DNA of 64,000 nt from Cupriavidus sp. YR651 (GCF_900101625.1 NZ_FMYZ01000001.1:1272304-1336303), one strand, 5' to 3'; counted from the first letter of the stretch, positions 1-9,219 are shown. A program made the numbers and translations. The notes: generated from the sequence alone by a model not told the origin.

Positions 1-439
1 TGAAGTAAGCCGGCACGGTGATCACGGCCTCGGTCACCGGCTCGCCCAGGTAGTCCTCGGCGGTCTTCTTCATCTTGCGCAGGACTTCGGCGGACACCTG
101 CGGCGGCGCCAGCTTCTGGTCGCGCACACCCACCCATGCGTCGCCGTTGTCGGCCTTGACGATGGAATACGGCATCAGGCCGATGTCCTTCTGGACTTCC
201 TTCTCTTCGAACTTGCGGCCGATCAGGCGCTTCACGGCGTACAGCGTGTTGCGCGGATTCGTGACGGCCTGGCGCTTGGCGGGGGCACCGACCAGGATCT
301 CGCCATCTTCCATGTAGGCGATGATCGAGGGCGTGGTGCGTGCGCCTTCCGAGTTTTCGATGACTTTCGGCGTGTTGCCTTCCAGCACGGACACGCAGCT
401 GTTGGTGGTACCCAAGTCGATACCGATGATCTTACCCAT
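1..439 (-). CDS. dnaK: Molecular chaperone DnaK (Hsp70), N-terminal part, cut by window edge
   Basis: Cytoplasmic ATP-dependent Hsp70 chaperone that works with DnaJ and GrpE. Only the first 146 residues are visible; the gene runs off the left edge. The protein opens with [16 protein letters not shown], the phosphate-1 loop of the actin-like ATPase fold, and continues through the [17 protein letters not shown] stretch to AVITVPAYF, all characteristic of DnaK. The ATG at 437-439 is preceded on the minus strand by a GGAGAG ribosome binding site. A sigma-32-like promoter lies upstream. Identification is by direct reading of conserved motifs and is effectively certain. Confidence 0.97.
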   Translation of the reverse strand, partial: MGKIIGIDLGTTNSCVSVLEGNTPKVIENSEGARTTPSIIAYMEDGEILVGAPAKRQAVTNPRNTLYAVKRLIGRKFEEKEVQKDIGLMPYSIVKADNGDAWVGVRDQKLAPPQVSAEVLRKMKKTAEDYLGEPVTEAVITVPAYF

Positions 440-498
440 AGTGTTCTCTCCTATTGAGTCCTGCGTCGTGGCAGGGACTGCAATTCAACCTGAGTGCG

Positions 499-526
499 AA
501 ATGTGGCCGGCCGAGGGCTTTTCAAG
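499..526 (-). promoter_or_regulatory. Candidate sigma-32 heat-shock promoter for dnaK
   Basis: On the minus strand the -35-like CTTGAAAA (519-526) is followed after 12 bases by the -10-like CCACATTT (499-506). This matches the RpoH consensus CTTGAAA and CCCCATnT with one mismatch in the second box. It sits about 60 bases before the dnaK ATG, as expected for a heat-shock gene. The assignment is pattern-based. Confidence 0.7.
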
Positions 527-606
527 GGCAGAAATGGCAATTCCGAGTAATTTTCTCGGCTAATCGCCCCCGCGGCCCTCGCCCCATAAAGTGCTTTTTG
601 AATAAC

Positions 607-1164
607 TTATGAGGATTGCCGGGCGCGTTGCCAGAGCACGTCGCTGCCGCCGGCGGAGCGGTTCAGCACGCGGGCCAGCACGAACAGCAGGTCGGACAGC
701 CGGTTCAGGTACTGCCGGGGCGCCTCGTTGAGCGCCTCGGTCGCGCCGAGCGCCACCAGCGCCCGCTCGGCCCGCCGGCACACCGTGCGGCAGATATGGG
801 CCTGGGCGGCGGCGCGGCTGCCGCCGGGCAGGATGAACTCCGCCAGGCGCGGCAGGTTGGCGTTGTAGTGCGCCAGCCAGTCGTCGAGTTGCGCCACCTG
901 CTCCGGCTTCACCAGCGTGTATCCCGGGATGGACAGCTCGCCGCCCAGGTCGAACAGGTCGTGCTGGATATGGAGCAATGCGCCGCGCACGTCCTCCGGC
1001 AGGTCCGGCTCGGTCAGCAGCAGGCCGATGTGCGAGTTGAGCTCGTCAACGTCACCAATGGCCGCGATCCGCTGGCTGTTCTTGCCGGTGCGGCTGCCAT
1101 CGCCAAGCCCCGTGGTGCCGGCGTCGCCGGTGCGGGTGGCAATCTTGGACAGGCGGTTGCCCAT
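607..1164 (-). CDS. Cob(I)yrinic acid a,c-diamide adenosyltransferase, PduO type
   Basis: A 185-residue ATP:cob(I)alamin adenosyltransferase of the PduO family, which attaches the adenosyl group to make coenzyme B12. The N-terminal ATP-binding signature TRTGDAGTTGLGDGSR is at about residues 10-25, followed by IGDVDELNSHIGLLL. The conserved CRRAERALVAL helix and a NRLSDLLFVLARVLN segment close the protein, as in the family. The ATG at 1164 is chosen because the protein then starts MGNRLSKI directly before the motif; the open frame continues upstream but that part has no family resemblance. It is followed by dnaK, 167 bases downstream on the same strand. Confidence 0.92.
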   Translation of the reverse strand: MGNRLSKIATRTGDAGTTGLGDGSRTGKNSQRIAAIGDVDELNSHIGLLLTEPDLPEDVRGALLHIQHDLFDLGGELSIPGYTLVKPEQVAQLDDWLAHYNANLPRLAEFILPGGSRAAAQAHICRTVCRRAERALVALGATEALNEAPRQYLNRLSDLLFVLARVLNRSAGGSDVLWQRARQSS

Positions 1165-1382
1165 GCCAGTCTCCCTTTGTCGATATCGAAGTGGCGCAAT
1201 TATGGCGCGCTTCGGCCCCCGCGGGGGTGGCTTCCCGGGGCGATGGCCGGCCGCCAGGTGACGCGGGCGGCGTAGAATGGCGGCATTCGTTCCAATGCCA
1301 ACCGGGTCGCGCGCCAGTCGCCGGCAGGGGCCGGACCGCCGTCCGCCCGCCGCAAACCCGCACGGACCCGCCGGAGACACGC

Positions 1383-2801
1383 ATGAACCACCCCACCCCA
1401 GCCGCCGCGCTCACGCGCCGTCCGTTCCCGGCAGCATTGGCCGAGACCCTCTCCGCGCGCTTTGGCGACCGCTTTTCCACCTCCCCGGGCGTGCGCGAGC
1501 ACCATGGCCGCGACGAGTCGCCCTTCCCGCCTGCGCTGCCGGATGCCGTGGTGTTTGCCCACTCCACCGAGGAAGTGGCCGGCGTGGCCAGGCTCTGCAA
1601 CGAATATGGCGTGCCCCTGATCGCCTACGGCGCCGGGTCGTCGCTGGAAGGCCACCTGCTGGCCGTGGCCGGCGGCGTCAGCCTCGACCTGTCGCAGATG
1701 AACCGCGTGCTGACCGTGCATCCGGAGGACCTGACCGTCACCGTGCAGCCCGGCGTCACCCGCAAGCAGTTGAACCTGGAGATCAAGGACACCGGCCTGT
1801 TCTTCCCGATCGATCCGGGCGCCGATGCGTCGCTGGGCGGCATGTGCGCCACGCGCGCGTCCGGCACCAACGCGGTCCGCTACGGCACGATGCGCGAAAA
1901 CGTGCTGGCGCTGACCGTCGTGACGGCCGATGGCCGCGTCATCCGCACCGGCACCAATGCCCGCAAGTCGTCGGCCGGCTATGACCTGACGCGCCTGTTC
2001 GTCGGCAGCGAGGGCACGCTGGGCATCATCACCGAAGTGACCGTGCGCCTGTATCCGCAGCCGGAGGCCATCTCCGCCGCGGTCTGCGCGTTTCCTAGCA
2101 TGGGCAGCGCCGTGCGCGCGACCATCGACACGATCCAGCTGGGCGTGCCCGTGGCGCGCGTGGAATTTGTCGACGCCCTGGCGATCCGGGCGATCAACCG
2201 CCATGACAACCTGACCCTGCCAGAGACCCCGCACCTGTTCTTCGAATTCCACGGCACCGAAGCCGGCGTGCGCGAACAGGCCGAAACCGTCCAGCAGATC
2301 GCCGCGGAACACGGCGGCCAGGGTTTCGAATGGGCCACGCGGCCCGAGGACCGCAGCCGCCTGTGGAACGCCCGCCATACCGCCTACTTCGCGATGCTGC
2401 AGCTCAAGCCGGGCTGCAAGTCGGTGACGACCGATGTCTGCGTGCCGATCTCGCGCCTGGCGGACTGCGTGATGGAAACCGAAGTGGACCTCAACGCGTC
2501 GTCGCTGCCCTGCCCGATCGTCGGCCACGTCGGCGACGGCAATTTCCACGTGGCGATCCTCGTTGACCCGGACAAGCCCGAGGAAATGGCCGAGGCCGAG
2601 GAGATCAACCGCCGCATCGTGCAGCGCGCGCTGGCGATGGGCGGCACCTGCACGGGCGAGCACGGCGTGGGCCTGCACAAGATGGGCTTCCTAGTGCAGG
2701 AACATGGCGAGGATGCGCTGGACCTGATGCGTGCCATCAAGGACGCGCTGGATCCGAACCACATCCTGAATCCCGGCAAGATCTTCAGCGCGGCGCGCTG
2801 A
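1383..2801 (+). CDS. FAD-linked 2-hydroxyacid oxidase (D-lactate dehydrogenase / GlcD family)
   Basis: A 472-residue flavoprotein of the FAD-binding-4 / FAD-oxidase-C family, oxidising D-lactate or a related D-2-hydroxyacid and passing electrons to the respiratory chain. The FAD-binding part carries YGAGSSLEGH (about residues 80-90) and CATRASGTNAVRYG. The C-terminal part carries HVGDGNFHVAI and GTCTGEHGVGLHKM, the metal- and substrate-site motifs of the family. The ATG at 1383 gives an N terminus of normal length. It is divergent from the cobalamin gene and 15 bases ahead of a LysR regulator gene. D-lactate dehydrogenase (cytochrome) is the best guess; the exact substrate cannot be read from sequence. 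Confidence 0.85.
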   Translation: MNHPTPAAALTRRPFPAALAETLSARFGDRFSTSPGVREHHGRDESPFPPALPDAVVFAHSTEEVAGVARLCNEYGVPLIAYGAGSSLEGHLLAVAGGVSLDLSQMNRVLTVHPEDLTVTVQPGVTRKQLNLEIKDTGLFFPIDPGADASLGGMCATRASGTNAVRYGTMRENVLALTVVTADGRVIRTGTNARKSSAGYDLTRLFVGSEGTLGIITEVTVRLYPQPEAISAAVCAFPSMGSAVRATIDTIQLGVPVARVEFVDALAIRAINRHDNLTLPETPHLFFEFHGTEAGVREQAETVQQIAAEHGGQGFEWATRPEDRSRLWNARHTAYFAMLQLKPGCKSVTTDVCVPISRLADCVMETEVDLNASSLPCPIVGHVGDGNFHVAILVDPDKPEEMAEAEEINRRIVQRALAMGGTCTGEHGVGLHKMGFLVQEHGEDALDLMRAIKDALDPNHILNPGKIFSAAR

Positions 2802-2816
2802 GCGGGGACCCGCGCC

Positions 2817-3707
2817 ATGGCATCGGTATTCCACCGCGTCCCGCCGCTGCACCTGCTGATCGCGTTCGAGGCCGCCGCGCGGCTCGGCAGCTTCGCGCGG
2901 GCAGCGGAAGAGTTGTCGGTGACACCCAGCGCGGTGTCGCACCGCATCAAGAACCTGGAAGAGCTGTGGGGCGATGACCTGTTTGTCCGCTCCAACGCCG
3001 CGTTGCGGCTCACGGCAGCCGGCACGCGCTACCAGCGCAATGTGCAGGACGCGCTCAAGTCGCTGAACGAGCTGGCGCGTCCCGAGTACAACAAGCTGCG
3101 CACGCGGCTGCGCGTGGCCATTCCGCCAACGTTCGGGCGCCAGCACCTGGTGCCGCGCCTGCCCGAGTTCGGCGCGCTGTATCCGCACATCGACCTGGAG
3201 CTGCACCTGGCCGTGCCGTTCCTCGATGTGAAGGCCGAGGACACCGACGTCGAGATCCGCTATGGCACGGGCCGCTACCCGGACCTGAAGACCACCAAGC
3301 TGCTGGTGGAGCCCGTCTTTCCGGCCTGCGGCCGCGAATACTACGAACGCGTGGACGGACGCGCCATCGTCAAGCCCGAGGACCTGCACAACCTGGTGCT
3401 GCTGCGCAGCCCCCTGGAACCGTGGCGGCCCTGGTTCGAGCACGCGGGACTGGACTGGCCCGAGCCCCAGATCGGTCCCCAGTTCAACGACATCGGCCTG
3501 ATGCTGGAGGCCATCGTCTCCAACCAGGGCGTGGGACTGGTGCGCCAGCGCATGGCCCGCCAATGGCTGGCGGCCGGGCAGATGGTGAAGCTGCTCGATG
3601 TGGAGTCGGTCTCGCCGCACGGCTACTACATCGTGGAACGCGAACAGGCGCCGCTCAAGCCGGAGGCGCGTTACTTCGTCGACTGGCTGCTCGGACTGGA
3701 CTGGTAG
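2817..3707 (+). CDS. LysR-family transcriptional regulator (GcvA-like)
   Basis: A 296-residue LysR-type regulator. The winged helix-turn-helix lies at about residues 10-65 (LLIAFEAAARLGSFARAAEE, then VTPSAVSHRIKNLEE). The rest forms a periplasmic-binding-like effector domain of the GcvA type. The start codon is 15 bases after the preceding oxidase gene, so the two are probably cotranscribed. glcD begins 190 bases downstream in the same direction. Its position between two 2-hydroxyacid oxidase systems suggests it senses such an acid and controls one or both, but this is inference from context. Confidence 0.85.
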   Translation: MASVFHRVPPLHLLIAFEAAARLGSFARAAEELSVTPSAVSHRIKNLEELWGDDLFVRSNAALRLTAAGTRYQRNVQDALKSLNELARPEYNKLRTRLRVAIPPTFGRQHLVPRLPEFGALYPHIDLELHLAVPFLDVKAEDTDVEIRYGTGRYPDLKTTKLLVEPVFPACGREYYERVDGRAIVKPEDLHNLVLLRSPLEPWRPWFEHAGLDWPEPQIGPQFNDIGLMLEAIVSNQGVGLVRQRMARQWLAAGQMVKLLDVESVSPHGYYIVEREQAPLKPEARYFVDWLLGLDW

Positions 3708-3792
3708 CGTCCGGGCCACTAGGCTGGAACTGGCGCCCGCCACACTGCGGCGCCCGGCATGAGCCATTTTGATCGGCTTGCCATGCCGAATT

Positions 3793-3835
3793 CACGTGGG
3801 CGTAGGCTCCCGTGGCAAGGTGCCTGCGCTATAGT
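3793..3835 (+). promoter_or_regulatory. Possible activator-dependent promoter of glcD
   Basis: A TATAGT -10-like box (3830-3835) lies 61 bases before the glcD ATG with no convincing -35 box. Directly upstream is an imperfect dyad with outer arms CACG (3793-3796) and CGTG (3811-3814). This is the arrangement expected of a LysR-activated promoter, and a LysR gene ends just upstream. Weak, pattern-based call. Confidence 0.3.
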
Positions 3836-3896
3836 CTGCCGTCCCGGCCGGGCGAGTGAAGTCGTGCGCAGCGGCCGGTCCGTCACAGGAGTTGCC

Positions 3897-5399
3897 ATGA
3901 ACGCCCCGCAAGACGCCCACACCGTTGCCGGCGATGCCGCCGACAGCCGCCGTGCCACGCTGCTGGCCGGGCTCGCCCGCATCCTGCCGGAAGCCGCCGT
4001 GCTGTGGAAAGCCGAGGACACGGTCCCCTACGAGTGCGACGGCCTGGCCGCCTACCGCCAGGTGCCCGACGCCGTGGTGCTGCCCGATACCGAGGAGCAA
4101 GTCTGCGCGATCCTGCGCCTGTGCCACGAACTGTCCGTGCCGGTGGTGCCGCGCGGGTCGGGCACCAGCCTGTCCGGCGGTGCGATGCCGATTGCCGGTG
4201 GCCTGGTGCTCTCGCTGGCCAAATTCAAGCGAATCATCGCGGTCGATCCGCGCTCGCGCACGGCCGTGGTCCAGCCCGGCGTGCGCAATCTGGCCATCTC
4301 CGAGGCCGCCGCGGCATTCAACCTGTACTACGCGCCGGACCCCTCCTCGCAGATCGCCTGCTCGATCGGCGGCAACGTCGCCGAGAATTCCGGCGGCGTG
4401 CATTGCCTGAAGTACGGCCTGACCGTTCATAACGTGCTGCGCGTGCGCGCGGTGACGATGGCCGGCGATGTCGTCGTCTTCGGCTCCGAGGCCCCGGACG
4501 CGCCGGGCCTGGACCTGCTGGCCACCGTGATCGGCTCCGAGGGCATGCTGGCCGTGGTGACCGAGGTCACCGTCAGGCTGATTCCCAAGCCGCAGCTGGC
4601 GCAGGTGATCATGGCCAGCTTCGACGATGTGGAGAAAGGCGGCAATGCCGTGGCCGACGTGATCGCCGCCGGCATCATCCCCGCCGGGCTGGAAATGATG
4701 GACCGACCGGCCACCGTCGCCGTGGAGGAATTCGTCAAGGCCGGCTACGACCTGGACGCCGCCGCGATCCTGCTGTGCGAATCCGATGGCACGCCCGAGG
4801 AAGTGGCCGAGGAGATCGAACGCATGAGCGAGGTGCTGCGCCAGTCCGGCGCCACGCGCATCACGGTGTCGCAAAGCGAGGCCGAACGCCTGCGCTTCTG
4901 GAGTGGCCGCAAGAACGCCTTTCCCGCCGCGGGCCGCATCTCGCCCGACTACTACTGCATGGACGGCACGATCCCGCGCAAGCACATCGGCACGCTGCTC
5001 AAGCGGATCGAGGAGATGGAGCGCAAGTACGCCCTGCGTTGCATCAACGTCTTTCACGCGGGCGACGGCAACATGCATCCGCTGATCCTGTTCGATGGTG
5101 CCGATCAGGACGAATGGCACCGTGCCGAGCTGTTTGGCGCGGACATCCTGGAGTCCTGCGTGGAACTCGGGGGCACCGTCACCGGCGAACACGGCGTGGG
5201 CGTGGAAAAGCTCAACTCGATGTGCGTGCAGTTCTCCCCCGCCGAGCGCGAGGCCTTCTTCGGCGTCAAGGCGGCGTTCGACCCCGCCCGGCTGCTCAAC
5301 CCGGACAAGGCCATTCCCACGCTGGCCCGCTGCGCCGAGTACGGCAAGATGCACATCAAGCGCGGGCTGCTGCCGCACCCGGATTTGCCGCGCTTCTGA
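3897..5399 (+). CDS. glcD: Glycolate oxidase subunit GlcD (FAD-binding)
   Basis: A 500-residue FAD subunit of the membrane-associated glycolate oxidase, converting glycolate to glyoxylate. It has PRGSGTSLSGGAMP (about residue 85), GGNVAENSGGVHCLKYG (about 160), FHAGDGNMHPLILFD and GTVTGEHGVGVEKL, in the order seen in GlcD. The ATG at 3897 was chosen over the longer open frame because family similarity begins after it. It is followed by an ion channel gene and then glcE and glcF. In bacteria with a Calvin cycle this enzyme salvages 2-phosphoglycolate carbon; whether that applies here cannot be seen. Confidence 0.94.
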   Translation: MNAPQDAHTVAGDAADSRRATLLAGLARILPEAAVLWKAEDTVPYECDGLAAYRQVPDAVVLPDTEEQVCAILRLCHELSVPVVPRGSGTSLSGGAMPIAGGLVLSLAKFKRIIAVDPRSRTAVVQPGVRNLAISEAAAAFNLYYAPDPSSQIACSIGGNVAENSGGVHCLKYGLTVHNVLRVRAVTMAGDVVVFGSEAPDAPGLDLLATVIGSEGMLAVVTEVTVRLIPKPQLAQVIMASFDDVEKGGNAVADVIAAGIIPAGLEMMDRPATVAVEEFVKAGYDLDAAAILLCESDGTPEEVAEEIERMSEVLRQSGATRITVSQSEAERLRFWSGRKNAFPAAGRISPDYYCMDGTIPRKHIGTLLKRIEEMERKYALRCINVFHAGDGNMHPLILFDGADQDEWHRAELFGADILESCVELGGTVTGEHGVGVEKLNSMCVQFSPAEREAFFGVKAAFDPARLLNPDKAIPTLARCAEYGKMHIKRGLLPHPDLPRF

Positions 5400-5414
5400 C
5401 CGCGAGCATCGCCA

Positions 5415-6302
5415 GTGAGCACCCCCATGCGCCACCCACTCCAGGACGAATCCGCCGCCCGCAGGCTCGGTCGACCCGAGTCGGGATGGCGCCGGCGCGG
5501 ATACACCATCATCTACGAGTCCGACACGCGTGCCGGACGGGCTTTCGACCTGATCGTGCTGGCCGCCATCCTGGCCAGCGTGGGCGTGGTGATCCTCGAC
5601 AGCGTGCCCTCGATCCACACCAACGCCCGGTACCACATGCTGGTGCTGGAATGGATGTTCACGGTGTTCTTCACGATCGAGTACGTGATGCGCATCGTCG
5701 TCGTGAAGCGTCCGCTGCACTACGTATTCAGCTTCTTCGGCATCATCGACTTCATCTCGATCATGCCGACCTGGCTGGCGTTTTTCGTGCCCGAGATGGC
5801 CTATCTGATCGATGTGCGCCTGCTGCGCCTGCTGCGGATGTTCCGGATTCTCAAGCTCACGGTGTACTTCGAGGAATCGCAGATGCTGTACCGCGCGCTG
5901 GTCGCCAGCAGGCGCAAGATCTTCGTCTTCCTTGGCACGGTGTGGATCATCACGGTGATCCTCGGCACGATCATGTACGTGGTCGAGGGGCCGCAGCACG
6001 GGTTCACCAGCATCCCGGTCAGCATCTACTGGGCGGTGGTCACGCTGACCACGACCGGCTTCGGCGACGTGGTGCCCAAGACGCCGCTGGGGCAGTTCAT
6101 CACCTCGCTGACCATCCTGCTCGGCTACGGGATCATCGCCTTCCCCACCGGCATCGTCGGCGCGGAGCTGGCGGCCACCCTGCTGCGCAACAAGTCGACC
6201 ACGCGGCAATGCCCGGAATGCCTGTTCGAAGGGCATGACGTGGACGCGGACTTCTGCAAGCACTGCGGCCATCCGCTGCCACACCTTCCGCCTGGCCACT
6301 AG
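5415..6302 (+). CDS. Six-TM voltage-gated-type potassium channel with C-terminal zinc ribbon
   Basis: A 295-residue inner-membrane ion transporter of the Kv type. Hydrophobic segments S1-S4 span about residues 42-150; S4 carries the repeated arginines RLLRLLRMFR (135-144). S5 follows at about 167-190, the selectivity filter TTGFGD is at 213-218, and S6 is at about 226-250. The filter is GFG rather than GYG. The tail has a two-CxxC zinc ribbon: CPEC at 266-269 and CKHC at 281-284. The start is GTG at 5415; an in-frame ATG at 5427 is an alternative. It lies 15 bases after glcD and 43 before glcE, so it appears to be within the glc operon, an unusual position. Confidence 0.88.
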   Translation: MSTPMRHPLQDESAARRLGRPESGWRRRGYTIIYESDTRAGRAFDLIVLAAILASVGVVILDSVPSIHTNARYHMLVLEWMFTVFFTIEYVMRIVVVKRPLHYVFSFFGIIDFISIMPTWLAFFVPEMAYLIDVRLLRLLRMFRILKLTVYFEESQMLYRALVASRRKIFVFLGTVWIITVILGTIMYVVEGPQHGFTSIPVSIYWAVVTLTTTGFGDVVPKTPLGQFITSLTILLGYGIIAFPTGIVGAELAATLLRNKSTTRQCPECLFEGHDVDADFCKHCGHPLPHLPPGH

Positions 6303-6345
6303 GCGCCGCGACCCGACCCCCGACAAGACTCCACAAGATCCCCAC

Positions 6346-7437
6346 ATGCAAGCCATCCTCGACTCCCTGCGCGACACGGTCCGCCAGGCCACGGAATCCC
6401 GCACCCCGCTGCGCCTGCGCGGCGGCGGCACCAAGGACTTCTACGGGCAGTCCTTCGACGGCCAGGTGATCGACACGCGGCCCTACGCCGGCATCGTCGA
6501 CTACGACCCCGCCGAACTGGTGATTACCGCGCGCTGCGGCACGCCGCTATCGGACATCGAGGCCGCGCTGGCGGAGAAGCACCAGATCCTCGCCTTCGAG
6601 CCGCCGCATTTCGGCGCTCCGGGCGCCGCGACGTTCGGCGGCGCGGTGGCGGCGGGATTGTCCGGTCCGCGCCGGCAGTCGGTGGGTGCCCTGCGCGACT
6701 TCGTGCTCGGCACCCGGCTGATGGACGGCCACGGCGAGATCATGGATTTCGGCGGCCAGGTCATGAAGAACGTGGCCGGCTACGACGTCTCCCGCCTGCT
6801 GGCCGGATCGCTCGGCACGCTGGGCCTGATCCTGGAGGTGTCGCTGAAGGTGCTGCCGGTGCCGTTCGCCGACGCCACGCTGCGCTTCGCCGTGACGCAG
6901 GCCGACGCCATCGATCGCCTGAACACCTGGGGCGGGCAGCCGTTGCCGATTGCCGCGTCGGCATGGCACGACGGCACGCTGCATGTGCGGCTTTCCGGCG
7001 CCACCGCCGCCGTGCGGGCCGCGCGCGAGAAGCTTGGTGGCGATGTCGTCGATGCCGCCGAAGCGCAGGCATTGTGGGCCGCGTTGCGCGAACAGACGCA
7101 TGCCTTCTTCGCCCCCGCGCAGTCGGGCCGCGCGCTCTGGCGCATCGCCGTGCCGCCCGTCGCGCCGCCGCTGGACCTGCCCGGCGCACAGCTTGTGGAA
7201 TGGGGCGGCGGCCAGCGCTGGTGGCTGGCGCCCGAGGACCATGCCGCGTCGGCCGACAACGTGCGCGCCATCGCCCAGGCTGCCGGGGGCCATGCCACGC
7301 TGTTCCGCAACGGCGACAAGTCGGTGGGCGTGTTCACGCCGCTGTCCTCGCCGCTGGCCGCCATCCATCAGCGCCTGAAGGCCACGTTCGATCCCGCGGG
7401 TATCTTCAATCCGCAGCGCATGTACACCGGTCTCTGA
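6346..7437 (+). CDS. glcE: Glycolate oxidase subunit GlcE (FAD-binding)
   Basis: A 363-residue second flavin subunit of glycolate oxidase. It has the truncated FAD-binding-4 fold: LRGGGTKDFYG (about residues 25-35), ARCGTPLSDIEAAL, FGGAVAAGLSGPRRQSVG and GQVMKNVAGYDVSRL, then a short C-terminal domain ending in FDPAGIFNPQRMY. This order and the length are those of GlcE rather than GlcD. The ATG at 6346 follows the channel gene by 43 bases, and glcF follows by 33 bases. The three Glc subunits form one enzyme. Confidence 0.94.
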   Translation: MQAILDSLRDTVRQATESRTPLRLRGGGTKDFYGQSFDGQVIDTRPYAGIVDYDPAELVITARCGTPLSDIEAALAEKHQILAFEPPHFGAPGAATFGGAVAAGLSGPRRQSVGALRDFVLGTRLMDGHGEIMDFGGQVMKNVAGYDVSRLLAGSLGTLGLILEVSLKVLPVPFADATLRFAVTQADAIDRLNTWGGQPLPIAASAWHDGTLHVRLSGATAAVRAAREKLGGDVVDAAEAQALWAALREQTHAFFAPAQSGRALWRIAVPPVAPPLDLPGAQLVEWGGGQRWWLAPEDHAASADNVRAIAQAAGGHATLFRNGDKSVGVFTPLSSPLAAIHQRLKATFDPAGIFNPQRMYTGL

Positions 7438-7470
7438 CCCCCTCTTACCGTCCGGCGATACGTCCCCACC

Positions 7471-8727
7471 ATGCAAACCACCCTGGCCGAATTCCTGCGC
7501 AACACCCCCGAAGGCGAAGAAGCCAAAGCCATCGTCGGCAAGTGTGTGCATTGCGGTTTCTGCACCGCCACGTGCCCTACCTACCAGTTGCTCGGCGACG
7601 AGCTGGACGGCCCGCGTGGCCGCATCTACCTGATGAAGCAGGTGCTGGAAGGCAATGCAATCACCGAAAGCACACGCCTGCACCTGGACCGCTGCCTGAC
7701 CTGCCGCAATTGCGAGTCGACGTGCCCCTCGGGCGTCAAGTACGGGCGGCTGGTCGATATCGGCCGGCAGGTCGTCGATGACCGGCTGGAGGAGGCCGGC
7801 ATTCGCCGTCCGGCCAAGGAACGTTTCGCGCGCTGGATACTGCGCGAGGGGCTGACGCGTCCGGCATTGTTCGGGCCGGCGCTGAAGCTCGGCCAGATGG
7901 TGCGCCCGCTGCTGCCGCAGACGCTGCGCAACAAGGTGCCCGCGCACACCGCCACCGCCGGCACGTGGCCACGCACGGTCCATCCACGCAAGATGCTGTT
8001 GCTCGATGGCTGCGTGCAGCCGGCCATGTCGCCCAATATCAATGTGGCCACGGCGCGCGTGCTGGACAAGCTCGGCGTGCAACTGGTGATCGCGCGCGAG
8101 GCCGGCTGTTGCGGCGCGATTCGTTTCCATACCGGCGACCACGACGGCGGGCTCGACAACATGCGCGCCAATATCGACGCATGGTGGCCGCATATCGAGG
8201 CCGGCGCAGAGGCCATCGTCATGACGGCCTCGGGTTGCGGCGCGATGATCAAGGACTATGGGCACCTGCTGCGCAACGACCCGCGGTACGCCGAACGCGC
8301 GGCGCGTGTGTCGGCGCTAACGCGCGACCTGTCGGAAATCCTGCCGGCCTTCGCGGACGACCTGCACAAGCTGGCCGGCGCCGTACCGCGCGACAGCCGC
8401 CGCGTGGCCTACCACCCGCCCTGCACGCTCCAGCACGGCCAGCAGATCCGCGGCAAGGTGGAGGCCCTGCTGACGGGGCTCGGCATCGAGGTCCGGCTCT
8501 GCGCCGACAGCCACCTGTGCTGTGGCTCGGCGGGAACATATTCGGTGCTGCAGCCGGAACTGTCGTACCAGCTGCGTGACGACAAGCTGGCGAAGCTGCA
8601 GGCGACGTCGCCCGAGGCGATCGTGTCGGCCAATATCGGCTGCATCACGCATCTCCAGGGCGGCACGGAAACGCCGGTCATGCACTGGGTGGAACTGGTG
8701 GACCGGATGGTGAGCCCGCAGGCGTAG
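7471..8727 (+). CDS. glcF: Glycolate oxidase iron-sulfur subunit GlcF
   Basis: A 418-residue subunit that takes electrons from GlcD/GlcE and passes them to the membrane. Two 4Fe-4S motifs are visible: CVHCGFCTATCP (about residues 26-37) and CLTCRNCESTCP (about 76-87). Two CCG domains follow, seen as REAGCCGAIRFH and SHLCCGSAGTYS, with HPPCTLQHG between them. The length is normal for GlcF. It ends the glc gene run; a GC-rich hairpin follows the stop. Confidence 0.95.
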   Translation: MQTTLAEFLRNTPEGEEAKAIVGKCVHCGFCTATCPTYQLLGDELDGPRGRIYLMKQVLEGNAITESTRLHLDRCLTCRNCESTCPSGVKYGRLVDIGRQVVDDRLEEAGIRRPAKERFARWILREGLTRPALFGPALKLGQMVRPLLPQTLRNKVPAHTATAGTWPRTVHPRKMLLLDGCVQPAMSPNINVATARVLDKLGVQLVIAREAGCCGAIRFHTGDHDGGLDNMRANIDAWWPHIEAGAEAIVMTASGCGAMIKDYGHLLRNDPRYAERAARVSALTRDLSEILPAFADDLHKLAGAVPRDSRRVAYHPPCTLQHGQQIRGKVEALLTGLGIEVRLCADSHLCCGSAGTYSVLQPELSYQLRDDKLAKLQATSPEAIVSANIGCITHLQGGTETPVMHWVELVDRMVSPQA

Positions 8728-8737
8728 CCGGCACGGT

Positions 8738-8780
8738 GGCGCCGGCGCCGCGCCCCGCAACCGGGAGGGGCGCCGGCGCC
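8738..8780. repeat. GC-rich inverted repeat after glcF
   Basis: The self-complementary 12-mer GGCGCCGGCGCC occurs at 8738-8749 and again at 8769-8780, separated by 19 bases. It could fold into a very stable hairpin just after the glcF stop. No T tract follows, so it is not a classical terminator; it may be an mRNA-end or processing structure. Confidence 0.6.
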
Positions 8781-8835
8781 ATAACCGGCGCCATCGGAGT
8801 ACCATGTCGGCACATTTTGACCCCGACGTGCCCCC

Positions 8836-9219
8836 ATGCTCCAGACGTTTGCCATCCTGCTGGTCTTCCAGACCGTGGGCGAGGTGATCAGCTACGCGCT
8901 GCGCCTGCCCGTGCCCGGCCCCGTGATCGGGATGCTGTTGCTCTTCGGCTGGCTGGTGTTCGACAACCGCCTGCTGCCCATCATCCAGAACACCACCAGC
9001 GACCTGCTCAAGCATCTGTCGCTACTGTTCGTGCCCGCCGGCGTCGGCATCATGGTCCACGCCAGCCGCATCGGCGGAGAATGGATGCCGATCGTCATCT
9101 CGCTGGTCATCTCCACGTGGCTGGCCATCGCCGTCACCGCGCTGGTCACGCGCGCGCTGATGCGCAAGCCCCCGGAGGCGGTGACCGATGCCGTCGAACC
9201 GACGGAGGCCCAGCCATGA
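8836..9219 (+). CDS. CidA/LrgA family membrane protein
   Basis: A 127-residue inner-membrane protein with four predicted hydrophobic segments. PVPGPVIGMLLLF (about residues 25-37) and LFVPAGVGIMVH (about 66-77) are the family signature of holin-like LrgA/CidA proteins. The stop codon overlaps the start of the lrgB-type gene that follows (ATGATG against the TGA), so the two are translationally coupled. In Gram-negatives such pairs have been linked to autolysis or to export of small carboxylates such as glycolate. Its place directly after glcDEF makes the export role worth considering, but this is inference. Confidence 0.88.
   Translation: MLQTFAILLVFQTVGEVISYALRLPVPGPVIGMLLLFGWLVFDNRLLPIIQNTTSDLLKHLSLLFVPAGVGIMVHASRIGGEWMPIVISLVISTWLAIAVTALVTRALMRKPPEAVTDAVEPTEAQP

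Noticed and set aside
3792..6434. 880-codon open frame on the minus strand across glcD and the channel gene
   Set aside because: It is a mirror frame of strongly conserved genes in GC-rich DNA. The translation is low-complexity, rich in His, Arg, Gln and Gly, with no family motif.
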